NCBI GenBank assembly: GCA_030429205.1
Contig: JAUICZ010000002.1
Span: forward strand, 248,001 to 312,000
From: Bacteroidia bacterium
Lineage (GTDB): Bacteria > Bacteroidota > Bacteroidia > Chitinophagales > Chitinophagaceae
DNA: 64,000 bases
Reading direction: 5' to 3'
The stretch's first letter is position 1. Every line of letters starts with the position of its first letter. Shown piece by piece: positions 34,951 through 44,298 of this stretch. Under the pieces are notes generated by a model. That model was not told where the DNA came from. It did no database searches and was given only the letters and a program-made list of their open reading frames with translations. The position numbers and the translations under genes are program-made.

Positions 34951-36171
34951 ATGAATGCGAAAGGAAAGATCATTAATGATCCTGTATACGGGTTCATCAG
35001 GTTTCCTGAACCTGAGATAATGGCGCTGATAGACCATCCATGGTTTCAACGTTTAAGATATATCAGACAAATGGGCTCTGCTCACTTGGTTTACCCGGGT
35101 GCAATGCATACACGCTTTGCACACTCATTAGGAGCCTGTTACCTGATGGGTAAAGCACTGGATGAGTTAAAAGCTAAAGGGATAGATATTACTACAGAAG
35201 AGAGTTTGGCGGCCAGAGCTGCAATACTCTTGCACGACGTAGGGCATGGTCCGTTCTCTCATGCACTGGAACATACGCTAGTTGAAGGTATATCTCACGA
35301 GTATCTCTCTGAGCTAATTATGAACAAGCTCAACGAAGAATTTAATGGCGCGCTTTCAGAAGCAATTGAGGTATTCGGGCAATCTTATCAAAAACCGTTT
35401 TTGCATCAACTGGTTTCCAGCCAGTTGGATGTAGACAGAATGGATTACTTAAACAGAGATAGTTTCTACACAGGTGTTTCTGAAGGGGTTATTGGTTATG
35501 ACAGGATACTACAGATGCTGACGGTGAAAGACGGGCAGTTGATGGTAGAAGAAAAAGGAGTACACTCTGTAGAAAAATTTATAGTAGCACGCAGGCTAAT
35601 GTATTGGCAGGTATACCTGCACAAAACTGTTTTAGGGTCAGAAATGCTACTTATAAACATCTTAAAAAGAGCTAGAATACTTGCACAGGATGGTGTAACA
35701 CTCCCCTGCTCCGCTGCACTTAAACATTTTCTATACAACCAAATTTCGGCAGAAGATTTCAAACAAGATAAATCTCACTTAGAGCTATTCTGCATGCTTG
35801 ATGATGTTGATATTCTTTCTGCCATAAAATCATGGTGCACACACCATGATAAGGTATTGAGCAAGTTGTGCAATATGATGCAATACCGAAAGCTGTACAA
35901 AGTGGTTATTAGTACCGACAACCTGGATGAGCTTAAGGGACAAAAGACTAAAGTCGCTAGTGAACAGCTAGGTATATCTGATGAAGAAATGAAATATTTT
36001 GTTTTTGGTGGCATTACATCGAAAGATACATATAACACAAACAACGATATAATTCGTATTGCCATGAAAAATGAAGATGTGAAAGACTTATCAGCAATAG
36101 ATAACCCTGTAGTTAACGAAGCACTTGCAATGCCCGTACATAAGAACTACATTTGCTACATTCAACCGTAA
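34951..36171 (+). CDS. HD-domain phosphohydrolase (dNTPase-like)
   Basis: A 406-residue metal-dependent HD phosphohydrolase of the SAMHD1/YdhJ-like group. Motifs are the opening KIINDPVYGFIRFPEPEI (about 4-21), FQRLRYIRQMG, HTRFAHSLGACYLM (about 52-65), the HD pair His95-Asp96 in LLHDVGHGPFSHALEHT, and DVDRMDYLNRDSFYTG (about 158-173) completing the metal site. dNTP triphosphohydrolase activity is possible but not shown by the sequence. The gene starts three bases after the PBP stop, likely in one transcript; no functional link is known. Confidence 0.9.
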   Translation: MNAKGKIINDPVYGFIRFPEPEIMALIDHPWFQRLRYIRQMGSAHLVYPGAMHTRFAHSLGACYLMGKALDELKAKGIDITTEESLAARAAILLHDVGHGPFSHALEHTLVEGISHEYLSELIMNKLNEEFNGALSEAIEVFGQSYQKPFLHQLVSSQLDVDRMDYLNRDSFYTGVSEGVIGYDRILQMLTVKDGQLMVEEKGVHSVEKFIVARRLMYWQVYLHKTVLGSEMLLINILKRARILAQDGVTLPCSAALKHFLYNQISAEDFKQDKSHLELFCMLDDVDILSAIKSWCTHHDKVLSKLCNMMQYRKLYKVVISTDNLDELKGQKTKVASEQLGISDEEMKYFVFGGITSKDTYNTNNDIIRIAMKNEDVKDLSAIDNPVVNEALAMPVHKNYICYIQP

Positions 36172-36250
36172 AACACTGTTTTGGCATACATTTTATCGTT
36201 AATTTTACCGATTAATTGTAATTTACGGTATATTATTTTTTAGAAGAGGC

Positions 36251-37321
36251 ATGCAGTTTACCGCTCAACAGATAGCTACACTAATTCAGGGCAAAGTAGA
36301 AGGTGATCCTGAAACTACCATTAGCGAAGTTGCAAAGATTGAAGACGCCCAAAAAGGTGCTCTAAGTTTTGTAGCCAATCCCAAATACGAAGAATTTATA
36401 TATGGTAGTAAAGCCTCAATTATCATAGTAAACGAGAACCTCCAGCTGAACGGCGGCATCAAGCCCACCTTGATACGTGTAAAGGATGCCTACAGCAGTT
36501 TTGCACTATTACTGGAGAAGTACAACGAAATCATTTCTAATGATGGCAAAACAGGTATAGATAGCACAGCATATGTGGCTGATTCTGCTAAGGTTGGAAA
36601 AGATGTATACATAGGTGCGTTTGCCTACATAGGTGATAACGTAGTGATTGGCGATGGTGTAAAAATATATCCTAACTGTGTAGTTGGCGATAAAGCACAA
36701 ATCGGCAATCATACCAAACTTAATGCCGGTGTAAAGGTTTATGACAGTTGTGTTTTAGGCAATAAAGTCATCATACACTCGAATACAATCATAGGTAGCG
36801 ATGGATTTGGGTTTGCACCACAAAAAGACGGCAGTTACAAGAAAATTCCACAAATAGGCAATGTGCTTATTGAAGATAATGTAGAGATTGGCGCCAACAC
36901 AACTATTGACAGAGCAACCATGGGGTCTACAATCATCAGAAAAGGCGTTAAGCTGGATAACCTGATACAAATAGCCCATAATGTTGAAATTGGCGAAAAC
37001 ACCGTTATAGCTGCACAAACAGGAATATCAGGCAGTACCAAAGTAGGTAAGAATTGTGTTATTGGGGGGCAGGTAGGTATTGTAGGGCATATACAAATAG
37101 CGGACTTTACCAGCATTAATGCGCAGAGCGGTGTATCTAAGTCGATTACCACTCCTAAAACTGCAATTACAGGCTCACCAGCATATGATTATAAAAAAGC
37201 GCTGAAAAGTCAGGCAGTTTCCCGAAATTTGCCAGACCTGCAACAGAGGATAATAGATTTAGAAAAAACAGTGGCTGAATTGTCGGCAATATTGAGCGAA
37301 AAAAATATTTCTAATAAGTAG
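36251..37321 (+). CDS. lpxD: UDP-3-O-acylglucosamine N-acyltransferase LpxD
   Basis: LpxD adds the second 3-hydroxyacyl chain in lipid A synthesis, giving UDP-2,3-diacylglucosamine. The 356-residue protein has the N-terminal uridine-binding domain (about 1-100, QFTAQQIATLIQGKVEGDP; GALSFVANPKY). A left-handed beta-helix of hexapeptide repeats follows (about 105-320), with the catalytic His in IQIAHNVEIGE near 243. A C-terminal coiled coil (about 325-350, DLQQRIIDLEKTVAELSAIL) closes the trimer. Its stop codon shares one base with the GTG start of lpxC/fabZ. Confidence 0.97.
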   Translation: MQFTAQQIATLIQGKVEGDPETTISEVAKIEDAQKGALSFVANPKYEEFIYGSKASIIIVNENLQLNGGIKPTLIRVKDAYSSFALLLEKYNEIISNDGKTGIDSTAYVADSAKVGKDVYIGAFAYIGDNVVIGDGVKIYPNCVVGDKAQIGNHTKLNAGVKVYDSCVLGNKVIIHSNTIIGSDGFGFAPQKDGSYKKIPQIGNVLIEDNVEIGANTTIDRATMGSTIIRKGVKLDNLIQIAHNVEIGENTVIAAQTGISGSTKVGKNCVIGGQVGIVGHIQIADFTSINAQSGVSKSITTPKTAITGSPAYDYKKALKSQAVSRNLPDLQQRIIDLEKTVAELSAILSEKNISNK

Positions 37322-38781
37322 TGAGTGAAGATACATTGATATCAGACATCAAAAACAAGTCTGCTAGCGAAGAATACCCCACAACGCAAAACCAGCATAC
37401 GCTAAAGGGTTCTGTAACTCTACCCGGGACAGGTTTACACACCGGGCAAAAAGTAACTATGACCATGAAGCCTGCTAACCCGGGCCATGGTATCAGGTTC
37501 AAACGTATAGATCTACCAGACCAACCAATAATAAGAGCAGATGTAGACTATGTAGTAGATACATCTCGTGGTACCACGTTAGAGCTAAACGGTGTTAAAA
37601 TAAGCACTGTAGAGCACGTACTGGCAGCATTGGTTGGTTTGAACATAGATAATGTACTTATTGAGCTGGATGGTGACGAAATTCCGATATTGGATGGTAG
37701 CTCTAAGCAATTTATTGATGCAATCGACAGCATTGGAGTACAAGAACAAGATGCAAAACGTGTAGTGTATTCTATTGACAGTAACATACACTATTATGAT
37801 CCGGTGAAAAATGTAGACATGCTGGCTGTTCCTTCAAACGAGTACCAGATAACTACATTAATCGATTTCAACTCACCTGTTTTAGGTACACAACATGCTA
37901 CCCTAAAGCATATTACAGAGTTTAAAGACGAAATTGCGCCTTGCCGTACCTTTTGCTTTTTGCATGAGCTGGAGTACCTATTGGACAACAACCTGATTAA
38001 AGGTGGAGACCTGAGCAATGCAATTGTAGTTGTAGATAAAGTTGTAAGTGATAATGAGTTGAGCAGGCTGTCTGAGATATTCAACAAAAAGAATATCAAA
38101 GTAAAGCAAGAAGGTATCCTGAATAATATACAACTACACTTTACTAATGAACCTGCACGACACAAACTATTAGATGTTGTAGGAGATCTTGCATTAGTAG
38201 GACATGCAATAAAGGCACATATAATTGCCAGCCGTCCCGGCCATGCTTCGAATGTAGAGTTTGCTAAAAAAATCAAGCAATACATCAAAAAGAACCGTCA
38301 CTTATCAGACATACCTCACTACGATCCAAATCAGGAAGCGATATACGATATTACTCAAATTGAAAACTCTCTGCCGCACAAGTATCCTTTCTTGTTAGTA
38401 GACAAGATCATTGAATTGAGTGATAACCGTGTAGTAGGTATTAAAAATGTAACATTCAACGAGCAGTTCTTTCAGGGACACTTCCCCGGTAACCCTGTAA
38501 TGCCGGGTGTATTACAAATAGAAGCGCTGGCACAAACAGGTGGTATACTTGCATTAAATAACTATAGCGACCCTGAAAACTATGATACATACTTCCTGAA
38601 AATTGATAAAGTACGCTTTAAGCAAAGAGTTTTGCCGGGTGATACATTAATATTAAAACTCGACTTGCTGAACCCGATACGACGTGGTATTTGTGAAATG
38701 CGCGGTACGGTATATGTAGGTAATAAGCTGGTTACAGAAGCAGAATTAGTAGCTCAAATAGTTCCAAAACAGAAGAAATGA
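37321..38781 (+). CDS. lpxC/fabZ: LpxC-FabZ fusion: lipid A deacetylase plus hydroxyacyl-ACP dehydratase
   Basis: This bifunctional 486-residue protein is characteristic of Bacteroidota. LpxC (about 20-325) is the zinc deacetylase committing UDP-3-O-acylGlcNAc to lipid A, with KISTVEHVLAALVG (zinc His), EIPILDGSSKQFI, IAPCRTFCFLHE, ARHKLLDVVGDLALVG (His and Asp ligands) and SRPGHASNV. FabZ (about 335-486) dehydrates 3-hydroxyacyl-ACP, with LPHKYPFLLVD (catalytic His353), GHFPGNPVMPGVLQIEALAQ (Glu401) and KVRFKQRVLPGDTL. Both domains use 3-hydroxyacyl-ACP, so the fusion links lipid A and fatty acid flux. Translation starts at a GTG overlapping the lpxD stop, and the end overlaps lpxA by 4 bases. 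Confidence 0.97.
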   Translation: MSEDTLISDIKNKSASEEYPTTQNQHTLKGSVTLPGTGLHTGQKVTMTMKPANPGHGIRFKRIDLPDQPIIRADVDYVVDTSRGTTLELNGVKISTVEHVLAALVGLNIDNVLIELDGDEIPILDGSSKQFIDAIDSIGVQEQDAKRVVYSIDSNIHYYDPVKNVDMLAVPSNEYQITTLIDFNSPVLGTQHATLKHITEFKDEIAPCRTFCFLHELEYLLDNNLIKGGDLSNAIVVVDKVVSDNELSRLSEIFNKKNIKVKQEGILNNIQLHFTNEPARHKLLDVVGDLALVGHAIKAHIIASRPGHASNVEFAKKIKQYIKKNRHLSDIPHYDPNQEAIYDITQIENSLPHKYPFLLVDKIIELSDNRVVGIKNVTFNEQFFQGHFPGNPVMPGVLQIEALAQTGGILALNNYSDPENYDTYFLKIDKVRFKQRVLPGDTLILKLDLLNPIRRGICEMRGTVYVGNKLVTEAELVAQIVPKQKK

Positions 38782-39578
38782 TCCACCCACTTACATATAT
38801 CCACCCTGATTCAAAGATCGGGCCTAATGTAAAAATTGATCCTTTTACGACTATTCATCGTAATGTAGAAATTGGTGAAGGTACCTGGATAGGTTCTAAT
38901 GTAACCATCATGGAAGGTGCACGTATTGGTAAAAATTGCAGAATTTTTCCTAGTTCTGTAATCTCTGCCATTCCTCAAGACCTTAAGTATAAGGGAGAAG
39001 AAACAAAAGCTATTATCGGAGATAATACAACCATCCGTGAATGTGTTACTATCAACAGAGGCACCTCTGATAAGAATATGACCAAGATAGGAGATAACTG
39101 TCTGATCATGGCTTACTCGCACATTGCACACGATTGTATTGTTGGTGACTATTGTGTATTCTCAAACAATACTACCCTGGCTGGTCATATAGTTGTAGGC
39201 GACCATGTGGTACTGGCAGGGCTTACTGCAGTACAGCAATTTGTTCGTATAGGTTCTCACGCATTTGTTACTGGTGGTTCATTAGTAAGAAAAGATGTTC
39301 CTCCTTATGTTAAAGGGGCACGTGAGCCATTATCATACGTTGGTGTAAACTCTGTGGGTTTAAAACGCAGAGGATACTCTATAGAAAAGATCAACCATAT
39401 ACTGGACATATACCGCATTCTGTTTGTGAGAGGATATAATACTTCTAAGGCGTTGAGCATTATCGAAACGGAGATTCCTGTATCTGACGAAAGAGATGAG
39501 ATCATTGCTTTCATCAGAGATACCGGAAGAGGCATTATGAAGGGATATATCAGCAGACACAATGAAGATATCTCTTGA
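38778..39578 (+). CDS. lpxA: UDP-N-acetylglucosamine acyltransferase LpxA
   Basis: LpxA carries out the first acylation of lipid A synthesis. The 266-residue protein is a left-handed beta-helix (about 1-190) with the usual sequence marks: IHPLTYIHPDSKIGPNVKID, IGEGTWIGSNVTIM, the catalytic region AYSHIAHDCIVGDYCVFSN (about 113-131) and HVVLAGLTAVQQFVRIGSHA. A helical C-terminal domain follows (about 195-266, GLKRRGYSIEKINHILDIYR). The ATG overlaps the lpxC/fabZ stop as ATGA, and the 3' end overlaps the ABC ATPase gene by 17 bases, so the whole set is one transcript. Confidence 0.97.
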   Translation: MIHPLTYIHPDSKIGPNVKIDPFTTIHRNVEIGEGTWIGSNVTIMEGARIGKNCRIFPSSVISAIPQDLKYKGEETKAIIGDNTTIRECVTINRGTSDKNMTKIGDNCLIMAYSHIAHDCIVGDYCVFSNNTTLAGHIVVGDHVVLAGLTAVQQFVRIGSHAFVTGGSLVRKDVPPYVKGAREPLSYVGVNSVGLKRRGYSIEKINHILDIYRILFVRGYNTSKALSIIETEIPVSDERDEIIAFIRDTGRGIMKGYISRHNEDIS

Positions 39579-40176
39579 TCATATCAGCAAGCGATTTCAA
39601 CGTCACTGGATACTCAAAGATGTCAATCTTCTGTTTACATCTCCAAATACTTATGCATTATTAGGGCATAATGGTAGCGGTAAGTCTACTCTACTGCGTA
39701 TTATATCAGGAATGCAATCAGCCTCAAAAGGCAAAGTGTTGTATACTGACGATGATAACGGTAGTGTTGAAAACATATACCAATATGTCAGCTTTTGTGC
39801 ACCTGCACAAGAAATTGTTGAAGAGTTCACCTTGCCTGAGTTTTTAGATTTCCACTTCAGTTTTAAGACTATACTGGATGGTCTTTCTAAGGATGATATT
39901 ATTGAGCATATTGGTTTAGGTCAGGTTAAAGACAAACCTATATCCGACTACTCATCAGGAATGAAGCAAAGAGTAAAACTGGCACAGGCTATATTCACGA
40001 AGACTCCGGTGCTATTGTTAGATGAACCTTGCACAAACCTTGATGAAAGTGGCGTACAACAATATCATAACTGGATAAACAAGTACTCAAAAAACAGGCT
40101 AGTAATCGTTGCATCGAACGATGAGCGTGAATATTCTTTCTGTAAAGAGCTTATCCGTCTCAACGATTACAAATAG
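39562..40176 (+). CDS. ABC transporter ATP-binding protein of the lipid A operon
   Basis: A 204-residue ABC ATPase with a Walker A motif GHNGSGKSTLL (about 33-43), a Q-loop at FCAPAQE, the signature YSSGMKQRVKLAQ (about 132-144), Walker B VLLLDEPCTNLD (about 151-162) and a degenerate H-loop: the expected His is replaced in IVASNDERE. It has no membrane part, so it needs a separate permease, and none lies next to it. It overlaps lpxA by 17 bases. A role in exporting a lipid or envelope component is a reasonable guess from position; the substrate is unknown. Confidence 0.9.
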   Translation: MKISLDHISKRFQRHWILKDVNLLFTSPNTYALLGHNGSGKSTLLRIISGMQSASKGKVLYTDDDNGSVENIYQYVSFCAPAQEIVEEFTLPEFLDFHFSFKTILDGLSKDDIIEHIGLGQVKDKPISDYSSGMKQRVKLAQAIFTKTPVLLLDEPCTNLDESGVQQYHNWINKYSKNRLVIVASNDEREYSFCKELIRLNDYK

Positions 40177-40227
40177 CATCATCAGCACAACCGATAATTT
40201 ACACCATAATATTATCTGGTAGAAAAG

Positions 40228-40235
40228 TATATTTG
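40228..40235 (+). promoter_or_regulatory. -7 element (TATATTTG) for the MFS gene
   Basis: A perfect TAnnTTTG box 9 bases before the MFS ATG; the implied leader is only a few bases. No -33 TTG is visible. Confidence 0.45.
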
Positions 40236-40243
40236 TTTCCGTA

Positions 40244-41479
40244 ATGAAACAATTCATCATAGGCTATACAAATGCGTATAGGGGACTTAAACCCGCGGCT
40301 TGGTGGCTGGCATTAGTGATGCTTGTCAACAGGATGGGTACAATGGTGCTCCCCTTCATGACGTTGTATATGACAGAGCATATGGATGTTTCTATTGCAA
40401 AAGCAGGGCTAGTCATTACCATTTTTGGAGTTGGTACTATATGCGGGGGCTTTCTTGGAGGGAAACTTACCGACTTGATAGGCTTTTACAAAGTGCAGTT
40501 AATTGCGCTGTTGGGCGGTGGTACTTTGTTTATTGTACTGGGGCAAATGGATACTTATATCTCCATTTGTATTACCACCTTTTTCCTGAGTTTGGTCAAC
40601 GAATTATTTCGTCCTGCAAATGCAGCAGCAATAGCGCACTTCAGCGATGAAAAGAACAGAACACGCAGCTTAACACTAAACAGACTGGCAATTAATCTAG
40701 GTTGGGCTGTTGGTGGCACCATTGGTGGTTTTGTAGCTGCACATAGCTATCATCTTTTGTTTTGGATAGATGGTTTTACCAATATAGGTGCAGCAGTTTT
40801 GTTATGGTTATTCCTTTCACCGTCTAAGTTAAAAGTGGCCAATGATGCAAAAAAAGACAATGGTAAAGAAGCGATCATACAATCGGCATACAAAGACATG
40901 CCATATCTTTTGTTTATTCTGCTCAATACGATATTCGCTTGCTGCTTCTTTCAGATATTTACAACCATACCTGTATACTTTAAACAAGAGCTGCTTTTAT
41001 CTGAACAGAGCATTGGTATTGTGATGGCTTTAAACGGACTGATATGTGTCTTGTTCGAGATGATGATCATACACAATCTGGATGGGAAGAGAAGCCTGAT
41101 GACCTATGTTGCCGCAGGTAGCTTTTTAGTAGGTATCGGTTTTATTGTTTTGAATATCGTACCCGGCTTAATGAGTTTAGCTGTCATATTCATATCACTC
41201 ATCACAGTTGGAGAAATCATCAACATGCCATTTGCCGCAACTTTCTGGATGAACAGATCTAATGAAAGAAACAGAGGACAATATGCAGGGTTATTTACTA
41301 TATCATGGGCAGTAGCACAAATCATTGGCCCATGGAGTGGTGCTAAAATTGCCGATACATATGGGTTTGATATACTATGGTGGATACTGGGTGGCGTATC
41401 AATACTAAGTGTGTTAGGCTATCGCTGGGTACATACAATGTCTGCTGCAGAAACATCTGAACCTGCTGCCACCTCTTAG
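40244..41479 (+). CDS. Major facilitator superfamily transporter
   Basis: A 411-residue inner-membrane permease with 12 predicted helices in two halves. Signature segments are GLVITIFGVGTICGGFLGGKLTD (about 58-80; the loop 2-3 motif GGKLTD), NRLAINLGWAVGGTIGGF (about 145-162), and in the second half LNGLICVLFEMM and GQYAGLFTISWAVAQIIGP. The substrate cannot be told from sequence; multidrug or sugar efflux are the usual alternatives. Its stop codon overlaps the stop of the convergent yggS gene (four shared bases), so no terminator fits between them. Confidence 0.9.
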   Translation: MKQFIIGYTNAYRGLKPAAWWLALVMLVNRMGTMVLPFMTLYMTEHMDVSIAKAGLVITIFGVGTICGGFLGGKLTDLIGFYKVQLIALLGGGTLFIVLGQMDTYISICITTFFLSLVNELFRPANAAAIAHFSDEKNRTRSLTLNRLAINLGWAVGGTIGGFVAAHSYHLLFWIDGFTNIGAAVLLWLFLSPSKLKVANDAKKDNGKEAIIQSAYKDMPYLLFILLNTIFACCFFQIFTTIPVYFKQELLLSEQSIGIVMALNGLICVLFEMMIIHNLDGKRSLMTYVAAGSFLVGIGFIVLNIVPGLMSLAVIFISLITVGEIINMPFAATFWMNRSNERNRGQYAGLFTISWAVAQIIGPWSGAKIADTYGFDILWWILGGVSILSVLGYRWVHTMSAAETSEPAATS

Positions 41480-42150
41480 TTTCTTGCACCAAATATCATA
41501 CTACCTATGCGCACCATGGTACTACCCTTTTCTACAGCTATTTTGTAATCGCCGGTCATACCCATAGAACACTGGGTGAAGTAATCCTTATCCATAAAGT
41601 AGGTATCCTTTATGATAGTGAATGTGTTCTTTATTTCAGCAAACTCTTTTTTTACCTGATCGTCATCATCTGTAAAAGTCGCCATACCCATTACACCACA
41701 AATACGTACATTCTGCAAATCGGCTTGTTGAGCTTTGTAGTACTCCATTAATTCCATAACACCTGCATTATCCAACCCGTGTTTAGTTTCTTCATCAGCC
41801 ACGTGCAATTGTAACAATACATCTATTACTCTGTTATTTTCAGCAGCACGTTTGTTGATCTCTTTCAATAATTTGAAACTGTGCACAGCATGTATCAGGT
41901 GTACAAACGGAGCGATGTATTTCACCTTATTGGTTTGCAAATGGCCTATATAATGCCAGTGTATATCGTTGGGGAGCTGCGGTTGTTTTTCAACTAACTC
42001 CTGCACATAGTTCTCCCCAAAATTTCGTTCACCAGCATCATACAATTCTTGTATATCTGCTACGGGTTTCTTTTTAGAAACGGCGATCAGTGTTACGTTT
42101 TGTTCTTCTAATTCGGCTTTTAGTTTTTTCCAACTTGCGATATCCGGCAT
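41476..42150 (-). CDS. PLP homeostasis protein (YggS/PROSC family)
   Basis: This pyridoxal-phosphate-binding protein has no known catalytic activity and keeps B6 vitamers and amino acid pools in balance. The 224-residue protein has the alanine-racemase-like barrel: LIAVSKKKPVADIQELYDAG with the PLP lysine (about 21-40), FGENYVQEL, HYIGHLQTNK (about 75-84), GLDNAGVMELM, the SMGMTGDYKIAVEKGST phosphate loop (about 192-208) and IGSMIFGARN at the end. It lies 3 bases downstream of panB on the same strand. Confidence 0.94.
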   Translation of the reverse strand: MPDIASWKKLKAELEEQNVTLIAVSKKKPVADIQELYDAGERNFGENYVQELVEKQPQLPNDIHWHYIGHLQTNKVKYIAPFVHLIHAVHSFKLLKEINKRAAENNRVIDVLLQLHVADEETKHGLDNAGVMELMEYYKAQQADLQNVRICGVMGMATFTDDDDQVKKEFAEIKNTFTIIKDTYFMDKDYFTQCSMGMTGDYKIAVEKGSTMVRIGSMIFGARN

Positions 42151-42153
42151 CTG

Positions 42154-42969
42154 CTAGTACTGTTCTTTCTCGTTAGGGAAATCGAGTGTTTTAACGTCTT
42201 TTATATACTGCTCTGTAGCAGCTTTAATATCATCGTAAAGGTTCAAGTACCTTCTTAAGAACCTTGGCGAAAAGTCTTTAGTAATTCCAAGCATATCGTG
42301 CATCACCAACACTTGTCCGTCTACATGCGGACCTGCACCTATGCCAATCACAGGTATATCCAACTCTTCTGAAACACGCTTACCAAGTGCTGCAGGGATC
42401 TTTTCTAATACAATAGAGAAACAACCAGCCTCTTGTAATATATGCGCATTCTTTATTAGCGTTTCCGCTTCTTCTTCTTCTTTTGCGCGTACTGTATATG
42501 TACCAAACTTGTAAATAGATTGAGGGGTTAATCCTAAGTGTCCCATAACAGGCACACCTGCACTTATAATACGCTTAACAGACTCCAGCACTTCTACCCC
42601 ACCTTCCAGCTTAATAGCATGCGCACCTGTTTCTTTCATAATGCGAATGGCAGAGCTTAACGCTTCTTTACTATTACCCTGATAACTACCAAAAGGTAAA
42701 TCAACCACTACCAAACACCTATTAATAGCCCTTACCACACTTTGAGCGTGGTATATCATATGGTCGAGTGTAATAGGTAAAGTAGTTTCATGCCCCGCCA
42801 TAACATTCGATGCAGAATCACCAACTAGTAAAACATCTATCCCTGCATCATCTAATATGCGCGCCATAGAATAATCATATGCAGTTAGCATACTGATCTT
42901 CTCTCCATTTTGCTTCAATACCTGTAGCGAGTGAGAAGTAACACGCTTTATATCGTTATGTATGGACAT
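42154..42969 (-). CDS. panB: 3-methyl-2-oxobutanoate hydroxymethyltransferase PanB
   Basis: This is the first committed step of pantothenate (coenzyme A) synthesis, transferring a hydroxymethyl group from methylene-THF to 2-oxoisovalerate. The 271-residue protein has the family block [19 protein letters not shown] (about 27-45), the metal/substrate loop [20 protein letters not shown] (about 47-66), [28 protein letters not shown] (about 146-159) and [20 protein letters not shown] (about 212-231). It is probably co-transcribed with yggS; panC is not present here. Confidence 0.96.
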   Translation of the reverse strand: MSIHNDIKRVTSHSLQVLKQNGEKISMLTAYDYSMARILDDAGIDVLLVGDSASNVMAGHETTLPITLDHMIYHAQSVVRAINRCLVVVDLPFGSYQGNSKEALSSAIRIMKETGAHAIKLEGGVEVLESVKRIISAGVPVMGHLGLTPQSIYKFGTYTVRAKEEEEAETLIKNAHILQEAGCFSIVLEKIPAALGKRVSEELDIPVIGIGAGPHVDGQVLVMHDMLGITKDFSPRFLRRYLNLYDDIKAATEQYIKDVKTLDFPNEKEQY

Positions 42970-42989
42970 AGCCTAAATTATCTGTCTTG

Positions 42990-42997
42990 CAAAAGTA
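42990..42997 (-). promoter_or_regulatory. -7 element (TACTTTTG) for panB
   Basis: The minus strand matches TAnnTTTG 21 bases before the panB ATG; no -33 TTG is seen. Confidence 0.4.
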
Positions 42998-43016
42998 AGT
43001 TATTAATCTAACACCT

Positions 43017-43877
43017 CTAGTGAACGAACACTCTGGCAGCCATTTGCAATGCTTCTGCAAATGCTTCTCTATTAATGTCCAGATCAATTCCCTGTTGGTC
43101 GCACCAATGCACAATATGCTCTGTAGCTATATTACCTACCAAGTCATCTTTAGCCATCGGGCAACCACCTATTCCCTTCATGGCACTATCGTAGCGAACA
43201 CAACCACTATCATATGCTGCTTGTATTTTTTCTTCCCATGTATCTATTGTAGAATGGAAATGAGCACCAATACTTACACCTTTAAACTCAGGAATGAGAT
43301 GATCGTATATATACTTAATATTCTCAGGCTGTGCCACCCCTACCGTATCTGCCATAGCAATAGTCTTTATACCTAATTTTGCCAACTCACCAACCCACTT
43401 AATCGCAACCTCTGCATTATAATCGTCACCATATGGGTTACCAAAACCCATAGAGATGTATACAACTAACTCTTTATTATTATTCACACACAGGCTTTGA
43501 ATCTCTTCAACCTGTGCTAAAGATTCTGCAATTGTTTTATTGGTATTTCTTAGCTGGAATGTTTCTGAAATAGAGAATGGGAAGCCTAAGTAAGTGACCT
43601 CATCATACTGTACGGCATCATTAGCACCTCTGGTATTGGCAATGATGGTCAGTAGTTTAGACTTAGTAGTAGTCATATCTAATTGAGGTATTACATCTTT
43701 TGTATCAGCCATTTGCGGTATGGCTTTAGGCGATACAAAAGATCCGCAATCCAACACATCGAAACCTACTTTTAGTAATGCGTTCAGATACGATACTTTT
43801 TCTTCAGTAGGTATCATCCTGTCCCAGCCTTGCATTGCATCTCGAGGACATTCCACCAATTCTATTTGCTTGCTCAT
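43017..43877 (-). CDS. Hydroxymethylglutaryl-CoA lyase
   Basis: This lyase cleaves HMG-CoA to acetoacetate and acetyl-CoA at the end of leucine degradation. The 286-residue TIM-barrel protein has the entry VECPRDAMQGWDRMIPTEEK (about 8-27; Arg and Asp bind substrate and metal), VLDCGSFVSPKAIPQMADT, MADTVGVAQPENI, AHFHSTIDTWEEKI (metal His pair, about 205-218) and the active-site loop MKGIGGCPMAKDDLVGN (about 236-252) with the catalytic Cys. The rest of a leucine pathway is not in the window. A -7 element lies seven bases before the ATG (43884-43891). Confidence 0.93.
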   Translation of the reverse strand: MSKQIELVECPRDAMQGWDRMIPTEEKVSYLNALLKVGFDVLDCGSFVSPKAIPQMADTKDVIPQLDMTTTKSKLLTIIANTRGANDAVQYDEVTYLGFPFSISETFQLRNTNKTIAESLAQVEEIQSLCVNNNKELVVYISMGFGNPYGDDYNAEVAIKWVGELAKLGIKTIAMADTVGVAQPENIKYIYDHLIPEFKGVSIGAHFHSTIDTWEEKIQAAYDSGCVRYDSAMKGIGGCPMAKDDLVGNIATEHIVHWCDQQGIDLDINREAFAEALQMAARVFVH

Positions 43878-43883
43878 ATGCTA

Positions 43884-43891
43884 CAAATATA
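43884..43891 (-). promoter_or_regulatory. -7 element (TATATTTG) for HMG-CoA lyase gene
   Basis: A perfect TAnnTTTG box on the minus strand ending 7 bases before the ATG, predicting a nearly leaderless transcript. No -33 TTG. Confidence 0.45.
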
Positions 43892-43976
43892 CATCACGTT
43901 AAAGATTGTTTAAGGTTACGATATAGCGATAAAAACTATACAGTTATTAAGTAATTTTAAGGATAAACTTGAAATT

Positions 43977-44297
43977 ATGATACTATCTACTACGCATTCG
44001 CTGGAAGGCCTGCAAGTAAAGCAATACCATGGTGTTGTATTTGGAGAAACTATTATTGGTGCCAACTTATTTAAAGACCTTTTCGCATCTATAAGAGATA
44101 TTGTAGGCGGACGCTCAGGCTCTTACGAGAAAGTACTACAAGAAGCCCGAGAAACTGCTATTAACGAAATGGCTGAACGCGCCAGAGCTAAAGGAGCAAA
44201 TGGTGTTATTGGTATTGATGTTGACTACGAAGTTGTAGGGCAAAGCGGCAGCATGTTGATGGTAAGTGCATCCGGCACTGCTATATATGCTGAATAA
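43977..44297 (+). CDS. YbjQ/UPF0145 family protein
   Basis: A 106-residue protein of the YbjQ family, whose members form pentameric rings and are labelled heavy-metal-binding on weak evidence. The whole length matches: [20 protein letters not shown] (about 2-21), [23 protein letters not shown] with the conserved Arg-Asp, [20 protein letters not shown] (about 46-65), [15 protein letters not shown] and VSASGTAI at the end. It has no membrane segment. It is separated from the convergent mqnA stop by one base. Confidence 0.9.
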   Translation: MILSTTHSLEGLQVKQYHGVVFGETIIGANLFKDLFASIRDIVGGRSGSYEKVLQEARETAINEMAERARAKGANGVIGIDVDYEVVGQSGSMLMVSASGTAIYAE

Positions 44298-44298
44298 C

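Noticed and set aside
39562..40176. Cytochrome c maturation CcmA identity for the ABC ATPase
   Set aside because: The size and fold resemble CcmA, but no ccmB or other ccm gene is nearby and the operon is lipid A synthesis.
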